DNA of 64,000 bases from CAWJTN01 sp963845895 (lineage in GTDB: Bacteria > Patescibacteriota > Microgenomatia > UBA1406 > GWC2-37-13). The DNA is taken from assembly GCA_963845895.1 (NCBI GenBank), contig CAWJTN010000001.1, positions 868,001 to 932,000 of the forward strand, given 5' to 3'. The position numbers and the translations under genes are program-made. The notes beneath the pieces are model-generated. The model did no database searches. It was not told the DNA's origin and saw only the letters and a list, made by a program, of their open reading frames with translations. Below, in pieces: positions 32,332 to 41,336 of the stretch; the first letter of the stretch is position 1; the number at the start of each line of letters is the position of its first letter.

Positions 32332-32577
32332 ATGTGGAGAAATTATTTTGGCCGCTGGGGTTTTGGGACAGGAATTTTTCCTGGATTGCCTTTTTTTCCT
32401 TTGTGGCTACTTTTACTCCTTGTAGCTTTAGAAATTATTTTAAAAGGAATCTCTCTTTACAGATCTGCTAGAAACGGGCAAAAGTGTTGGTTTGTCGCCA
32501 TTCTTATACTAAATACCATTGGAATCCTTCCTTTAATCTATCTTCTCTTTTTTTCAGAAAAGAAAAAGAAGAAATAA
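32332..32577 (+). CDS. DUF5652 two-pass membrane protein
   Basis: An 81-aa protein with two membrane helices (about residues 20-42 and 52-73) and a Lys-rich tail. The stretch ILKGISLYRSARNGQKCWF followed by VAILILNTIGILPLIYLL fits the DUF5652/phospholipase-D-nuclease N-terminal type, a short membrane module frequent in CPR genomes. No catalytic part. The longer overlapping frame from 32088 reads through tRNA sequence and is not coding. Confidence 0.75.
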   Translation: MWRNYFGRWGFGTGIFPGLPFFPLWLLLLLVALEIILKGISLYRSARNGQKCWFVAILILNTIGILPLIYLLFFSEKKKKK

Positions 32578-32596
32578 TTTTCTAAGGTTGGTTTTG

Positions 32597-32625
32597 TTGA
32601 CACTATAGATTTAGCTTGATATAAT
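32597..32625 (+). promoter_or_regulatory. full-consensus sigma-70 promoter
   Basis: TTGACA 32597-32602, 17-nt spacer, TATAAT 32620-32625, then 8 nt to the ATG at 32634. This is an exact consensus promoter and shows directly how close starts lie to -10 boxes in this genome. Confidence 0.85.
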
Positions 32626-32633
32626 TCCGCCAT

Positions 32634-33326
32634 ATGCCTGAATATCTTGGTCCTGACAATTTAAAGATAATTGAGGCCTATGCACTTAAAAGATTGGGCG
32701 AAGCAGAGATTGACATTGAAGAGAATGACTACCTAGAGATAAAGGCTGTAAAGCGCAGTGAGGGGTCATTAAGTGGTGGTAGAAAAAACGTTGGGCTTAT
32801 TTTATCTTATCCTAAAGATGCAGTTAATTTACTACTTTCCTCTACACCAGAATCAGCTATTCCTGCAGAAACAGTATTGGGGATAGATCGGGGTAATATT
32901 CATTGGGGGGTTAGTACTTCAATTAATCCTCATGATGGATCTTTGAGACTTCATCCGACCTACATGGAAGAGAAGCCAAGACAATATCGCGATTGGGATT
33001 GTTTATGGGAAGAAACGAAGATTAAAGTTGATATTGAAGGAAATATCCAGTTAATACAGACCGCAGCATCACTTACCAAAGGTAGTGGTAGAAATCTAAG
33101 GAAAAAAGATTTAGACACCTTCAGATCTTTCGAGTGGGAAGAGAAAACTCCGCAACCAACCACCCTACATTTAAATGAACAGTCGGCTCTTGGTAGGTTG
33201 TTTAAAGAACTTGGATTGCCGCAAACGTTTCAAAAAAATACCCCTTTTTTAATCGAAGGATCGAATCCAATCGCTTTACAACAAACGATATCAAATATCC
33301 TAATGAATGCTTTTCAGCGAGTCTAA
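32634..33326 (+). CDS. protein of unknown function
   Basis: A 230-aa soluble protein (PEYLGPDNLKIIEAYALKRL at the N-terminus). It begins with a helix and a strand pair (EIDIEENDYLEIKAVKR), has a Gly/Ser loop (SEGSLSGGRKNVGLILSYP) and ends in a helix (PIALQQTISNILMNAFQRV). No recognised motif or signal peptide. Expression is probably strong and leaderless, as a perfect consensus promoter ends 8 nt before the start. Convergent with the gene at 33346. Confidence 0.65.
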   Translation: MPEYLGPDNLKIIEAYALKRLGEAEIDIEENDYLEIKAVKRSEGSLSGGRKNVGLILSYPKDAVNLLLSSTPESAIPAETVLGIDRGNIHWGVSTSINPHDGSLRLHPTYMEEKPRQYRDWDCLWEETKIKVDIEGNIQLIQTAASLTKGSGRNLRKKDLDTFRSFEWEEKTPQPTTLHLNEQSALGRLFKELGLPQTFQKNTPFLIEGSNPIALQQTISNILMNAFQRV

Positions 33327-33345
33327 TGAGATCGAAGTATTTAAT

Positions 33346-33705
33346 CTATCTTCTTCTTCCTAAAGGAATAAAAGACTCTTGACCTGGTTCTTTTCTACGA
33401 TTACCTCTTTGTGGCTTACCTTTTACTTCGTCTACGATTATTGGAGCTTCTGGTATTTGTCCGGTTGGGGGTTTGTTTGTCTCAACCATATTAGTTGCGT
33501 TTCTTTCAGAACTAGGAATCATCCAAGCAGGAATATCTGCCTCTGGTAGTTGTGGTTTCATAAGGTCAGCTGGAGAGGCAGGAGTAATTTCGCTAGTAGG
33601 AGGAGTTGTTATTTCTCGTTGTTGAGCAGGAACAACTGGTGGGTTTATTCTATATTTAACCCCACTTTCGTCTATTCTCCGAAATCTTTTAGATGTTTCA
33701 ACCAT
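33346..33705 (-). CDS. small disordered Pro-rich protein
   Basis: A 119-aa protein with low-complexity, charged and Pro-rich sequence (YRINPPVVPAQQREITTPP; ends with basic QRGNRRKEPGQESFIPLGRR). It has no membrane segment or domain and is likely unfolded alone. The start is supported by a minus-strand TATAAT box at 33717-33712, 6 nt before the ATG. It may be a partner or linker protein; function unknown. Confidence 0.55.
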   Translation of the reverse strand: MVETSKRFRRIDESGVKYRINPPVVPAQQREITTPPTSEITPASPADLMKPQLPEADIPAWMIPSSERNATNMVETNKPPTGQIPEAPIIVDEVKGKPQRGNRRKEPGQESFIPLGRRR

Positions 33706-33734
33706 ATTAATATTATACCCTAAAAACCTTTATT

Positions 33735-34394
33735 TTAAAAATTCGGGTCGGGGATAGTCGGTGGCGTAGACGGAGCAGTTGGAGTTGAAGGAGTTGAAAT
33801 GTCTGTTGCAGCTGGAGGAGTTTGGGTCTGATCATCATCTGCTGGAGTTTCTTTCAACTTTGACTGTAAATCATTCAGTATCGAACTTAGTTGAGGATCA
33901 GTTGCGGTCGGAGTTGGTTCTGGTGTTGGGGTTGAGTTGCTACCAGGTGGTTCAATAACTGGAGGCACCGGTGGTTCTTCGGTTTTCGGCGGCTCAACTG
34001 CAGGTGGAGTTTCAACAGGCGGGGTTGGTGTGGGAGGTGTCGGTGTTGTTGGTTCTGGCGGCATTGACGTTGGTGGGGTAGGTGTTGGAGGAATCGGAGT
34101 TGATGGGGTTTCTGCAGGTGGTTCCACCGTTGGTTTAGCAGCGGTTTCATAACCAAGAGTCTTATTGAACTCTTCTTCTGTAAATCCTTTTAGGACAACA
34201 GTTTGGCCATCATCTTTTTCAATTTTAGTTACCGGAGTGCCGGCAAAGTTGTTGGAAACTGCGAGCATTTCGGTTAAGAAATCTTTATTTGTTTCCAAAT
34301 TTTTTTCTTCAAAAGGTAAGTTGTGAGAAGTTAGATATTCTTTCTCTTGTTTTGAGAACTGACAATCGGTAATTGTGTAGATTGTAATTTTCAT
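33735..34394 (-). CDS. glutaredoxin-like domain with long Pro/Thr tail
   Basis: A 219-aa protein. Residues 1-80 are a glutaredoxin/NrdH fold: strand KITIYTITDCQFS with active-site CxxS (Cys11), the cis-Pro loop GTPVTKIEKDDG, and helix EEEFNKTLG. Residues about 85-200 are a PTPTPPT-rich, probably unfolded tail, followed by a short helix (LSSILNDLQSKLKETPADD) inside it. With Cys-x-x-Ser the enzyme should work by a monothiol mechanism. No signal peptide is present, so the PT tail is not for secretion by the usual route. Confidence 0.75.
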   Translation of the reverse strand: MKITIYTITDCQFSKQEKEYLTSHNLPFEEKNLETNKDFLTEMLAVSNNFAGTPVTKIEKDDGQTVVLKGFTEEEFNKTLGYETAAKPTVEPPAETPSTPIPPTPTPPTSMPPEPTTPTPPTPTPPVETPPAVEPPKTEEPPVPPVIEPPGSNSTPTPEPTPTATDPQLSSILNDLQSKLKETPADDDQTQTPPAATDISTPSTPTAPSTPPTIPDPNF

Positions 34395-34527
34395 AGTTCG
34401 ATTAACTCACTATAAATAATTCGACTTTGCTCACTATTAATAGTTCGATTTCACTCACTATTTTAATGGTTACATTTCATTATTGAATAAAAATTATTTT
34501 TTGTCAAGACATATTTGCACAATTAAC

Positions 34528-34556
34528 TTGACAAAGTAAAATAAGACAAGTATAAA
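34528..34556 (+). promoter_or_regulatory. promoter of the 34566 gene
   Basis: TTGACA 34528-34533, 17-nt spacer, TATAAA 34551-34556, then 9 nt to a GTG start at 34566. It supports the GTG codon as start because no ATG is available nearby in frame. Confidence 0.75.
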
Positions 34557-34565
34557 TAAAGTAAG

Positions 34566-35294
34566 GTGGACGAAGATTATCTGAAACAATTAGCATCTTA
34601 TCAATCAAATCAGCGCTTAGCTACGTTCTTCATCGTCGGTTTTCTAATAATATTGACCCTTGCTATAGTTATTATCTCCAAAAATGTTCAATACCAAGGA
34701 TTAAATTTAGCTCCTAAAGCGAGTGAAGTTAACACAAACACTGTGAGTCCTATAAATTACTATGTTCCGAATAATAGTTTTGAGAACTGGACACAATTGG
34801 TTGGTTTTTCAAAACAGATACTAGTTCCAACTAACTGGTCACTGGTTGGCAATGTAAATATGACTAATCCTTCCTATAGAGATGTAGGTCGCCCTGGATC
34901 CGGATCTTATGCTTTTAAAACTCCTCAGTTGACAAATTTTACCCAAGGTAGAGAAAACCCAATTCTGCGAAGCAGTTTGTTTGTTATTGATAAAATTTTA
35001 TATAGAAATGCAAGAATATCTTTTTACTCCAGACGATTGACAAGAAATGTTGATGGATTAATATTTGTTAAACTCTTTGCAAAAGTTCAAGGACAGGATG
35101 TTTTTGTCTGTGGAGCCGGGACTTCTCCTTCTTTTGATTGGAGTTGGTCAGCTGGATCTTGTTATTTGCCCATAGGTAACCCAACGTATTATGCTCAAGT
35201 TTCTGTAGAGGATACAACTGAACCTTTAATTGTTGATGATATTCAGATTAATCAATCATTAGACTCAACTCCAGCCCCGACAGGGACTTATTGA
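34566..35294 (+). CDS. membrane-anchored protein with carbohydrate-binding-like domain
   Basis: A 242-aa protein starting with GTG. One membrane segment (about residues 20-38, FFIVGFLIILTLAIVIIS) is followed by an extracytoplasmic beta-sandwich (about 60-230) with the look of a CBM/jelly-roll module: NNSFENWTQL, GSYAFKTPQL, ARISFYSRRL and a Cys pair (FVCGAG, GSCYLP). Such modules bind sugars or proteins at the surface. It is followed 50 nt later by the GH18-type enzyme, so the two may cooperate on a glycan. Family not certain. Confidence 0.65.
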   Translation: MDEDYLKQLASYQSNQRLATFFIVGFLIILTLAIVIISKNVQYQGLNLAPKASEVNTNTVSPINYYVPNNSFENWTQLVGFSKQILVPTNWSLVGNVNMTNPSYRDVGRPGSGSYAFKTPQLTNFTQGRENPILRSSLFVIDKILYRNARISFYSRRLTRNVDGLIFVKLFAKVQGQDVFVCGAGTSPSFDWSWSAGSCYLPIGNPTYYAQVSVEDTTEPLIVDDIQINQSLDSTPAPTGTY

Positions 35295-35344
35295 TATAGA
35301 TTTTAGATACTTCTTTCTCACTCCTTCTGTGCTAAAATTATGGG

Positions 35345-36442
35345 GTGAAGAAAATTTTAATTATTCTTATTCTTCTGGGAAGCGTTATCGTCTTTTTTTA
35401 CTTAAAAAATAATAAAAAAGAAAATGTAGGTCCGAATCAAGGAAAGACAGTAACTCATCTTTCAGATGCAGAGCCCAGCAAAAGTCCGATAAGATTAAAA
35501 TCGCTTTTCGTTCCAAGTTGGAGCATAAATGAAGCCAGCATTTCGGCAGACTATGATAGGTATATTTATTTTGCTGTTACCGCGACAAAAGATGGAGTCA
35601 CAAAATCAGATGATGGTTATAAAAAAATTGATAAATTCATGAGTAGCGTTCCTTCTGGGAAAAAGAAATATATTACTTTAAGAATTGTCGACGAAGAAGC
35701 GGCAAATTATTTATTACAAAATGCTGATTTGCAAAATAAAATAACTCAAGAAACCATAGATATAGTGAAAAATAATCAGTTCGAAGGAATAGTTTTAGAT
35801 CTGGAATTATCCAATTTTATAAACCCAGATATTCCCCAACAAATAGACAATTTCGTACAATCTTTTTACCTATCAGCGAAAAAATACTATATACCATTTT
35901 TCCTAACGATTTATGGCGACACATTTTATAGAAAAAGACCATTCGACCTTAAGTTTTTATCTAAGAATTCTGATGAAATTATGATAATGGCCTATGATCT
36001 ACATAAGAGTGGAGGAGAACCAGGACCAAACTTTCAACTATCTGGGAAAGCTTCCTATGGCTATGATTTCAAATCAATGCTTGAAGATTTTTCCTCAATT
36101 GTTCCAAAAGACAAACTTACAGTGATTTTCGGCATGTTCGGATATGATTGGACTGTCGACGAAAATAAACTTCCGATAAAGCCTGCTGAAGCCTTAAGCC
36201 TTAACGATATAAGAAAAAAATTCTTAGGCAAATGTGTTTGGCAGGACTGTGTAGTTAAAAGAGATAAGATTTCTTCGGAGACCGAGGTTGATTATGTGAT
36301 TTCAGAAGTAAAAGATGATTACGGGTATCTGAACTATCATGTGGTCTGGTTTGAAGATGAGGAATCGGTCAGAGCAAAAACAGATTACTTACAGGATCAG
36401 GGAGTAGGTAGTATAGCTTACTGGGCAAATGGATACTTCTAA
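35345..36442 (+). CDS. membrane-anchored GH18-type glycoside hydrolase
   Basis: A 365-aa protein starting with GTG, with an N-terminal membrane anchor (residues 2-20) and a TIM-barrel GH18 domain. The catalytic strand FEGIVLDLELSN carries Asp152 and Glu154 (DxE of the GH18 motif); DEIMIMAYDLHKSGG and the C-terminal GSIAYWANGYF are typical of YaaH-like chitinase-fold enzymes that cut GlcNAc polymers such as peptidoglycan. The acid/base Glu is present, so activity is likely. A TAAAAT box ends 5 nt before the GTG. Confidence 0.85.
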   Translation: MKKILIILILLGSVIVFFYLKNNKKENVGPNQGKTVTHLSDAEPSKSPIRLKSLFVPSWSINEASISADYDRYIYFAVTATKDGVTKSDDGYKKIDKFMSSVPSGKKKYITLRIVDEEAANYLLQNADLQNKITQETIDIVKNNQFEGIVLDLELSNFINPDIPQQIDNFVQSFYLSAKKYYIPFFLTIYGDTFYRKRPFDLKFLSKNSDEIMIMAYDLHKSGGEPGPNFQLSGKASYGYDFKSMLEDFSSIVPKDKLTVIFGMFGYDWTVDENKLPIKPAEALSLNDIRKKFLGKCVWQDCVVKRDKISSETEVDYVISEVKDDYGYLNYHVVWFEDEESVRAKTDYLQDQGVGSIAYWANGYF

Positions 36443-36560
36443 TAATATAAATGTCAAATGACAAATAATAATATAAATGTCAAATGACAAAGTTCAAATC
36501 AAGTTTAAAGTTCAAAAAATTAAATCATTTGGATTTTGGATTTGATTTGACATTTGAACT
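36440..36560. repeat. AAATGTCAAATG dispersed repeat block
   Basis: The block contains a 24-nt direct repeat (AATAATATAAATGTCAAATG with ACAA after it, twice) and mirrored TTGACATTTGAACTTCGAAT units, so it can form hairpins. It lies between the GH18 gene and the convergent small gene and enters the 3' end of the latter. Confidence 0.6.
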
Positions 36561-36830
36561 TCGAATTTGGGATTTATTGAAGGCTCCTAATTCTTTCAAC
36601 TTCCACATAAATAATGCAGCTTTATTGCGCGCATTTGCATCTATAACAAATCTTAATGATTCCTCTAGTATCGCCCTATGAATAGTTTTGGCAAACTTAA
36701 TATACATGCTTTTGTGCCTTTCATCACTTAATTTTTGTGAGAGATAAACCCCATAGGATTGGAACTCGCGTGAAATATATTTATCCTTTATCGGATCGAA
36801 TTTTTTTAGAATATCTTTTACTGACTGCAT
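36525..36830 (-). CDS. small helical protein of unknown function
   Basis: A 101-aa mostly helical protein (DILKKFDPIKDKYISREFQS, then YGVYLSQKLSDERHKSMYI). Similar short proteins with FISREFQ and ALFMWKLKEL motifs are familiar from CPR genomes but have no assigned role. The last 15 residues (SQIRSSNVKSNPKSK) are encoded by the dispersed repeat block at 36440-36560, so the natural end may have been changed by repeat insertion. Confidence 0.65.
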   Translation of the reverse strand: MQSVKDILKKFDPIKDKYISREFQSYGVYLSQKLSDERHKSMYIKFAKTIHRAILEESLRFVIDANARNKAALFMWKLKELGAFNKSQIRSSNVKSNPKSK

Positions 36831-36859
36831 TTTGTCAATCTAAATTATTTATTAATTAA

Positions 36860-36915
36860 TTACGAAATGCGGATTACGGATTAAATTCGTAATTCGTAAT
36901 GCGTAATTCGAAATT
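36860..36915. repeat. ATTCGTAATTCG short repeat cluster
   Basis: Tandem and inverted ATTACG/CGTAAT units (for example AATTCGTAATTCGTAATGCG at about 36885-36905). Similar TTCGCA units occur at 63209-63275. It lies in the gap before the 36971 gene; no gene is seen in it. Confidence 0.5.
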
Positions 36916-36970
36916 TACTAATTCTTTTTGATTATTATACTACTTGCTTTTTTATTAAAAATTAGTCAAA

Positions 36971-38158
36971 ATGATTTATAATATGAATCCGATCGGATCA
37001 AAGTCACCTTCGGTGCCAAATTTTGCAGGAACACCTGCAAAAAATTCTTTTTCAGCAAACAAAATACTCTTGGGATTGATCGTCCTTCTTATTATAGCAA
37101 TCGGAATTGTTTCTTATGTAGTTATCCTTAGGAAGCCAGTTACGAAATTGGTTCCAGCTAAAATTAGCGGATCTGTTACAAAATGCGGAATTACAGTTGG
37201 CCCACCAATCGCTGACAATGCACCTGTTGGTAACAGTTATAGTATAGAGTTTCCCATTACCAACACCACTGGTTCTCAAGCAACTATTCAGACAAAGGAA
37301 GAGCGATATGCTTGTAGTAAGGTAGGAACCGGGAGCTGTGGTAATGGATCGGCGCCAAACGGATCAGAGTATAAAACCTATACTTTATCAGCATCTGGAG
37401 CGCAAAAAACGCAAGTAATAAAGCTGACTGCGGTTCAGCCTGCAGGTGCTTGTGGATCATTTCAGCTCGATGTTTATCTAACATCAGTTAATGGAGATGG
37501 CAGCTGTAATACAAGAACTCCACCAGTTCCTGTGTGGGGATATAACGAGTATCCAAACAAAGCATGCCAAGCACCAAGCCCCTCAAGAACTCCGACCCCA
37601 ACCAAGCCAGCTGCGACCAATACGCCAACACCTACTCAACCTGGCGCAACAAACACACCAACACCAACGGCAACCATAGGTCCGTCTACAACTCCAACTC
37701 CAACCGGAACGCCTGGGCCAAGCCCGACGCCGACAGTGACGCCACGTGGGCCAACTGCGACTCCAACCGGAACGCCGGGACCTACTGCCACCAATACTCC
37801 AGGATCTACAGCTACACCTGTTCCGGCAGCCTGTGCTTCGAAGGCTTGCGACAATACAACCAATCCTTGTGCCAGCGGTTTGATCTGCATTCAGGCAAAC
37901 GATGGCAGTAACTACTGTAGCTTCCCGGAGTTCCAAACGGTTTGTAAACAAAATCCATCTCAAACAAGTTGTTGCACAGCTTCTGGCAACAGTCCGACTC
38001 CGACTGAAATCGTCTTAGCCAAGAATACAGCCACCCCAGGCCCGTCTTCTACAGCTGCGCCTACAGTAACTCAAATTCCGTCAGCCGGAGTAGCAACTTA
38101 CGGGCAGATATTTGTGATAGTGAGCTTAGGGATTGTGTTATTGGGGTTGATATTATAA
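36971..38158 (+). CDS. Pro/Thr-linker surface protein with two membrane anchors
   Basis: A 395-aa protein. N-terminal membrane helix (about 30-52), a beta domain (about 60-190; VTKCGITVGPPIADNAPVG), a long TPTPTPG-type linker (about 200-285), a Cys-rich module with eight Cys (CASKACDNTTNPCASGLICI and onward), a second PT linker and a C-terminal hydrophobic helix after IPSAG. The end looks like a sorting signal (motif, helix) but lacks a clear basic tail. A TATAAT lies inside the frame directly before ATG 36983, which makes the true start uncertain. Its stop overlaps the convergent gene by 6 nt. Confidence 0.7.
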   Translation: MIYNMNPIGSKSPSVPNFAGTPAKNSFSANKILLGLIVLLIIAIGIVSYVVILRKPVTKLVPAKISGSVTKCGITVGPPIADNAPVGNSYSIEFPITNTTGSQATIQTKEERYACSKVGTGSCGNGSAPNGSEYKTYTLSASGAQKTQVIKLTAVQPAGACGSFQLDVYLTSVNGDGSCNTRTPPVPVWGYNEYPNKACQAPSPSRTPTPTKPAATNTPTPTQPGATNTPTPTATIGPSTTPTPTGTPGPSPTPTVTPRGPTATPTGTPGPTATNTPGSTATPVPAACASKACDNTTNPCASGLICIQANDGSNYCSFPEFQTVCKQNPSQTSCCTASGNSPTPTEIVLAKNTATPGPSSTAAPTVTQIPSAGVATYGQIFVIVSLGIVLLGLIL

Positions 38159-39289
38159 AAGTAGTTTCTGATAAACTTTTTCGTATTCATCGACCATTCT
38201 TTCAACCGTAAAGTTTTTTTCAACATGAGCCCGACAGTTTTTTCGCATTTGTTTGTATTGCTTTTCAGTCATTGCATAAATCCGTTCAACCGCTTGGGAA
38301 AGTCCCTCTATTCCTGTCTTTTTTATTATCCAGTCACCTCGTTTATCTCCTTCAGATGAGTTGACAATGAAGCCCGTTTCTCCATCTCTGATAACTTCAG
38401 GCACAGAACCTCGAGCAAAAGCCACAACTGGCGTCCCACATGCCATCGCTTCGATCATTACCAAGCCAAATGGTTCTTCCCAATTGATAGGAAAGAGGAA
38501 AACTTTAGCTTTCATCATTAATTCGTTTCTTTTTTTGTGATTTACTTCCTCTATAAAAGTTAAATTTTTAGCAGCTAGTTTCGGTTTTATTTTTAGCTGA
38601 AAATAGTTTAAATTCACTTCATTTTCTTTGTCTATTCTTCCTACAACGACAATTTTTTTATCAAGGAGTAAACTTATATTAAGGGAAGACTCAAGTCCTT
38701 TTTCAGGAGCAATACGACCCAGCCAAAGCATGTAATCTTCCTCAGTTTTATCATCAAAGGGAAATTCTTTTGTAGAAATTCCATGGTATATCGTATTTAC
38801 ATAATTTAAAGGCAGTATTCTTTGTTTATCACTTATTGAGATATAGTTTAAATTTGAGCAAAGATCAATTATTTTTTGTCGATCGTCCTGCTTTGGGAGT
38901 TTATTCAGGGGAGAGTGCAGAGTAAAAACCGAAGGTTTATCGCTAAGGGAAGCGAATGATAGGGAAATAAGATCCGAAGCTAAAGAGTAATGACCATGAA
39001 TGATGTCATAATCACCTTCTGCTCTTACTGTGTTGTAAGCATAGGTAAAGTGGGCCAGAGCATATAGATATTTTGACCATAATATGTTTTTTTTAATCAG
39101 GCTGTCTTTATAGATAAAGTATAGTTTTCCATTGATTTTTGAGTCTCCGCTGGCAAACAATGAGACATCGTGGCCTTTTTTGCTTAGGCCCTGGCATATA
39201 TTGTAGACGACACTTTCCGTCCCGCCGTATTTTAAAGGTGGCACCGACTCCCAGATGTTTACAATTTGGGCAATCTTCAATTTGGTCAT
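38153..39289 (-). CDS. GT4-family glycosyltransferase
   Basis: A 378-aa retaining glycosyltransferase with GT-B fold. N-terminal domain begins KIAQIVNIWESVPPLKYGGT; the C-terminal nucleotide-sugar domain has LWLGRIAPEKGLE and the E-x7-E motif in EEPFGLVMIEAMACGTPVV. It is a close paralogue of the next gene upstream (39286), with which it overlaps by 4 nt. Last gene of a five-gene glycan operon (43146 to 38153). Donor and acceptor unknown; likely capsule or surface glycan. Confidence 0.9.
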   Translation of the reverse strand: MTKLKIAQIVNIWESVPPLKYGGTESVVYNICQGLSKKGHDVSLFASGDSKINGKLYFIYKDSLIKKNILWSKYLYALAHFTYAYNTVRAEGDYDIIHGHYSLASDLISLSFASLSDKPSVFTLHSPLNKLPKQDDRQKIIDLCSNLNYISISDKQRILPLNYVNTIYHGISTKEFPFDDKTEEDYMLWLGRIAPEKGLESSLNISLLLDKKIVVVGRIDKENEVNLNYFQLKIKPKLAAKNLTFIEEVNHKKRNELMMKAKVFLFPINWEEPFGLVMIEAMACGTPVVAFARGSVPEVIRDGETGFIVNSSEGDKRGDWIIKKTGIEGLSQAVERIYAMTEKQYKQMRKNCRAHVEKNFTVERMVDEYEKVYQKLLL

Positions 39290-40341
39290 ATTAAAGAATA
39301 ATATAATGATTCATAATTAGTTACAACTCGGTCCAAGTTAAAATTTTCTTCAACTCTTTTTCTGCATTCTTGACGATTAATTTGACCAAGCATTTTAATT
39401 TTTTTTACCATTTCATCCAGGTTGTTAACGATAAATCCCGAGATGTTATCTGTAATTATTTCTGAAACAGCTCCTCTATTAAAGGCAATTACGGGAGTTC
39501 CACAAGCCATAGCCTCTATCATTGTAAGACCAAAAGGTTCTTCCCAACTGATGGGAAACAAAAATGCCTTTGCACCTTGATACAACTTTACTTTCTCAGA
39601 AAAATTACTGGCCCCTCTTAAGTCAATATTTTTAAATTTATTAACAAGAGGTTTGATTTCCTGTTCAAAGAAAAGTTTTTCTTCAGGGTTGTCAATAACA
39701 CCAGAAACTATTAGTCTTTCTTGAGATTTAACAGCAGCCTCAATTGCTTCCTTCAATCCCTTTTTTTTCCTTATTCTTCCTAACCATAGCAGATAATTTT
39801 GATGCGAGGAAGAAAGCGGATATAGAGAAGTGTCAATACCATTATATATATATAATTTATTTTTTAATAATTTAGCCTGTTCAAATGCATTTTTAGACAC
39901 AAAAACAAACTTATCTTCTGATTTGACCGTTTCTTGCATTACTTTTTGCCAACTTTCCGAAACGAATAAATCAGAATGAACAGAATAAATTACCGGCTTA
40001 GAAATTAATTTAGAGAATGGAGAAAAAAGAAACGGTTCGAAGTAATTTATGTGTATGATATCAAATTTATTCTGATTGAGTGCAATATTTTCCGATTCCA
40101 GTAATTGGTAACCATAAAAAATGCGTTGACCTTGTTCAATTTTATTAATTTCTTCTTCAGAGGCTAGGGGTTTAAGTATACCGGCAACCTGGCTATCTCC
40201 TGAAGCAAACACTGTTACTTCGTGTCCTTTCCTGACCAACTCTCTTGCTAAAAAATATAAGAATACTTCGGTACCACCTTTTGCGTCTTTATTTACTTTT
40301 TTATGCAGAGTTGCACCAAGAGCGATTCTAAGTTTTCTCAT
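39286..40341 (-). CDS. GT4-family glycosyltransferase
   Basis: A 351-aa GT-B enzyme. N-terminus RIALGATLHKKVNKDAKGGT; C-terminal domain with LWLGRIRKKKGLKEAIEAA and EEPFGLTMIEAMACGTPVIA holding the E-x7-E catalytic pair. Alignment by eye with the downstream gene suggests a tandem duplication. It overlaps the GT2 gene upstream by 4 nt and the GT4 gene downstream by 4 nt, so translation is coupled across the operon. Confidence 0.9.
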   Translation of the reverse strand: MRKLRIALGATLHKKVNKDAKGGTEVFLYFLARELVRKGHEVTVFASGDSQVAGILKPLASEEEINKIEQGQRIFYGYQLLESENIALNQNKFDIIHINYFEPFLFSPFSKLISKPVIYSVHSDLFVSESWQKVMQETVKSEDKFVFVSKNAFEQAKLLKNKLYIYNGIDTSLYPLSSSHQNYLLWLGRIRKKKGLKEAIEAAVKSQERLIVSGVIDNPEEKLFFEQEIKPLVNKFKNIDLRGASNFSEKVKLYQGAKAFLFPISWEEPFGLTMIEAMACGTPVIAFNRGAVSEIITDNISGFIVNNLDEMVKKIKMLGQINRQECRKRVEENFNLDRVVTNYESLYYSLI

Positions 40342-41324
40342 ATGAATATATTTTCTCTAACACCTTTTAATTTGTCCAATGACTTATTTATACAGTTGAT
40401 AAATAATTTATTATCGGAAAAAACTTCTAAGAATTTAAAATTATACTGACTTTTCAATTTCTCTTTTTGCTTATCTAAAATGGGTTTAATTTTAGTGATA
40501 AATTCATAATTATTGACTAATCCCTGCAGTATTCTATAAAAGCTCATATCTCCAAATTTAGAAAAATTATTAGATAATGTATGGATAAAATTTTTACAAC
40601 TATCATCTAAAACATCATATTTATAGGCTAAAAGAAATAAATCCTTGGCAACTGCCCACTCAGGATGTTTGATACCTCTAATAATTCCTCCTTCAACTTC
40701 ATAAACGTGATGGACCTTAAGTGATTTATCATAAACCAGAGGATAACCGGCGCGCCAATAACGTATCGACAAGTCTGATCCTTCTCCTCGCATGTTAAAA
40801 ACTTCTTCATCATATCCGCCGACCTCCCAAAAAACTTTTCTGTAAGTAGCAATGTATCTGGAATACAGTGCTTCAACATAAGTTATCCCGTTTATTTTTT
40901 CCATCCTGTCTTCTGGTCTTGGTCTGTCATGCTTACCGTCGTTTGGCCCAGTTCGCCAGATAACCTGTCCGCCTATTGCTGCTGCGGATTTGTGCCTTTT
41001 TAAGGCGCTGAGGGTATTTAAAATCGTATCTTCCTCCACCTCCATATCTGAATCACAAAAGATTAAGATCTGATTTTTAGCAACTTTTGCTCCTTGATTT
41101 TTATTGCTGGCGATACCTGGTTTTTCTGGTCTTGTGTAGACTATTTTTTCGCCGAATTTATTCTTAAGTTCATTTTTTAGTTGATCATCTGGTGAGCTGT
41201 CAGCAACAATGAATTCAATACCATATTCACGGTCTATTCCTTGAGAATTAAGAAGCAAGCTTATAGTTTTTAACGTTTGTAGATTTCTTTTGAAGGACGG
41301 AATAATAACCGAGGTTCTTAACAT
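40338..41324 (-). CDS. GT2-family glycosyltransferase
   Basis: A 328-aa inverting glycosyltransferase with GT-A fold. The start TSVIIPSFKRNLQTL, the DxD motif in ILIFCDSDMEVEED, and a galactosyltransferase-like C-terminal block (VFWEVGGYDEEVFNMRGEGS) are all present. No membrane segments, so it is cytoplasmic or peripheral. It probably adds a sugar to a surface glycan together with the neighbouring GT4 enzymes. 12 nt separate it from the DUF218 gene upstream. Confidence 0.9.
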   Translation of the reverse strand: MLRTSVIIPSFKRNLQTLKTISLLLNSQGIDREYGIEFIVADSSPDDQLKNELKNKFGEKIVYTRPEKPGIASNKNQGAKVAKNQILIFCDSDMEVEEDTILNTLSALKRHKSAAAIGGQVIWRTGPNDGKHDRPRPEDRMEKINGITYVEALYSRYIATYRKVFWEVGGYDEEVFNMRGEGSDLSIRYWRAGYPLVYDKSLKVHHVYEVEGGIIRGIKHPEWAVAKDLFLLAYKYDVLDDSCKNFIHTLSNNFSKFGDMSFYRILQGLVNNYEFITKIKPILDKQKEKLKSQYNFKFLEVFSDNKLFINCINKSLDKLKGVRENIFI

Positions 41325-41336
41325 ATCTTAATCATA

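Noticed and set aside
32088..32471. 127-codon plus-strand frame
   Set aside because: It runs antisense through both tRNA-Trp genes and only its end overlaps the real DUF5652 gene in another frame.
33937..34152. 71-codon Gly-rich frame opposite the glutaredoxin-PT gene, and a 89-codon frame at 33887-34156
   Set aside because: Both are shadows of the repetitive Pro/Thr codons; the minus-strand gene has a folded domain and a better start.
36440..36560. CRISPR-like array made of AAATGTCAAATG units
   Set aside because: Units are 8-12 nt, without spacers of constant length, and occur scattered through the window; no cas genes.
37564..37963. Several frames of 84-126 codons overlapping the PT linker of the 36971 protein
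   Set aside because: Low-complexity shadows of the ACTCCNACN codon repeat; no start signal or domain.
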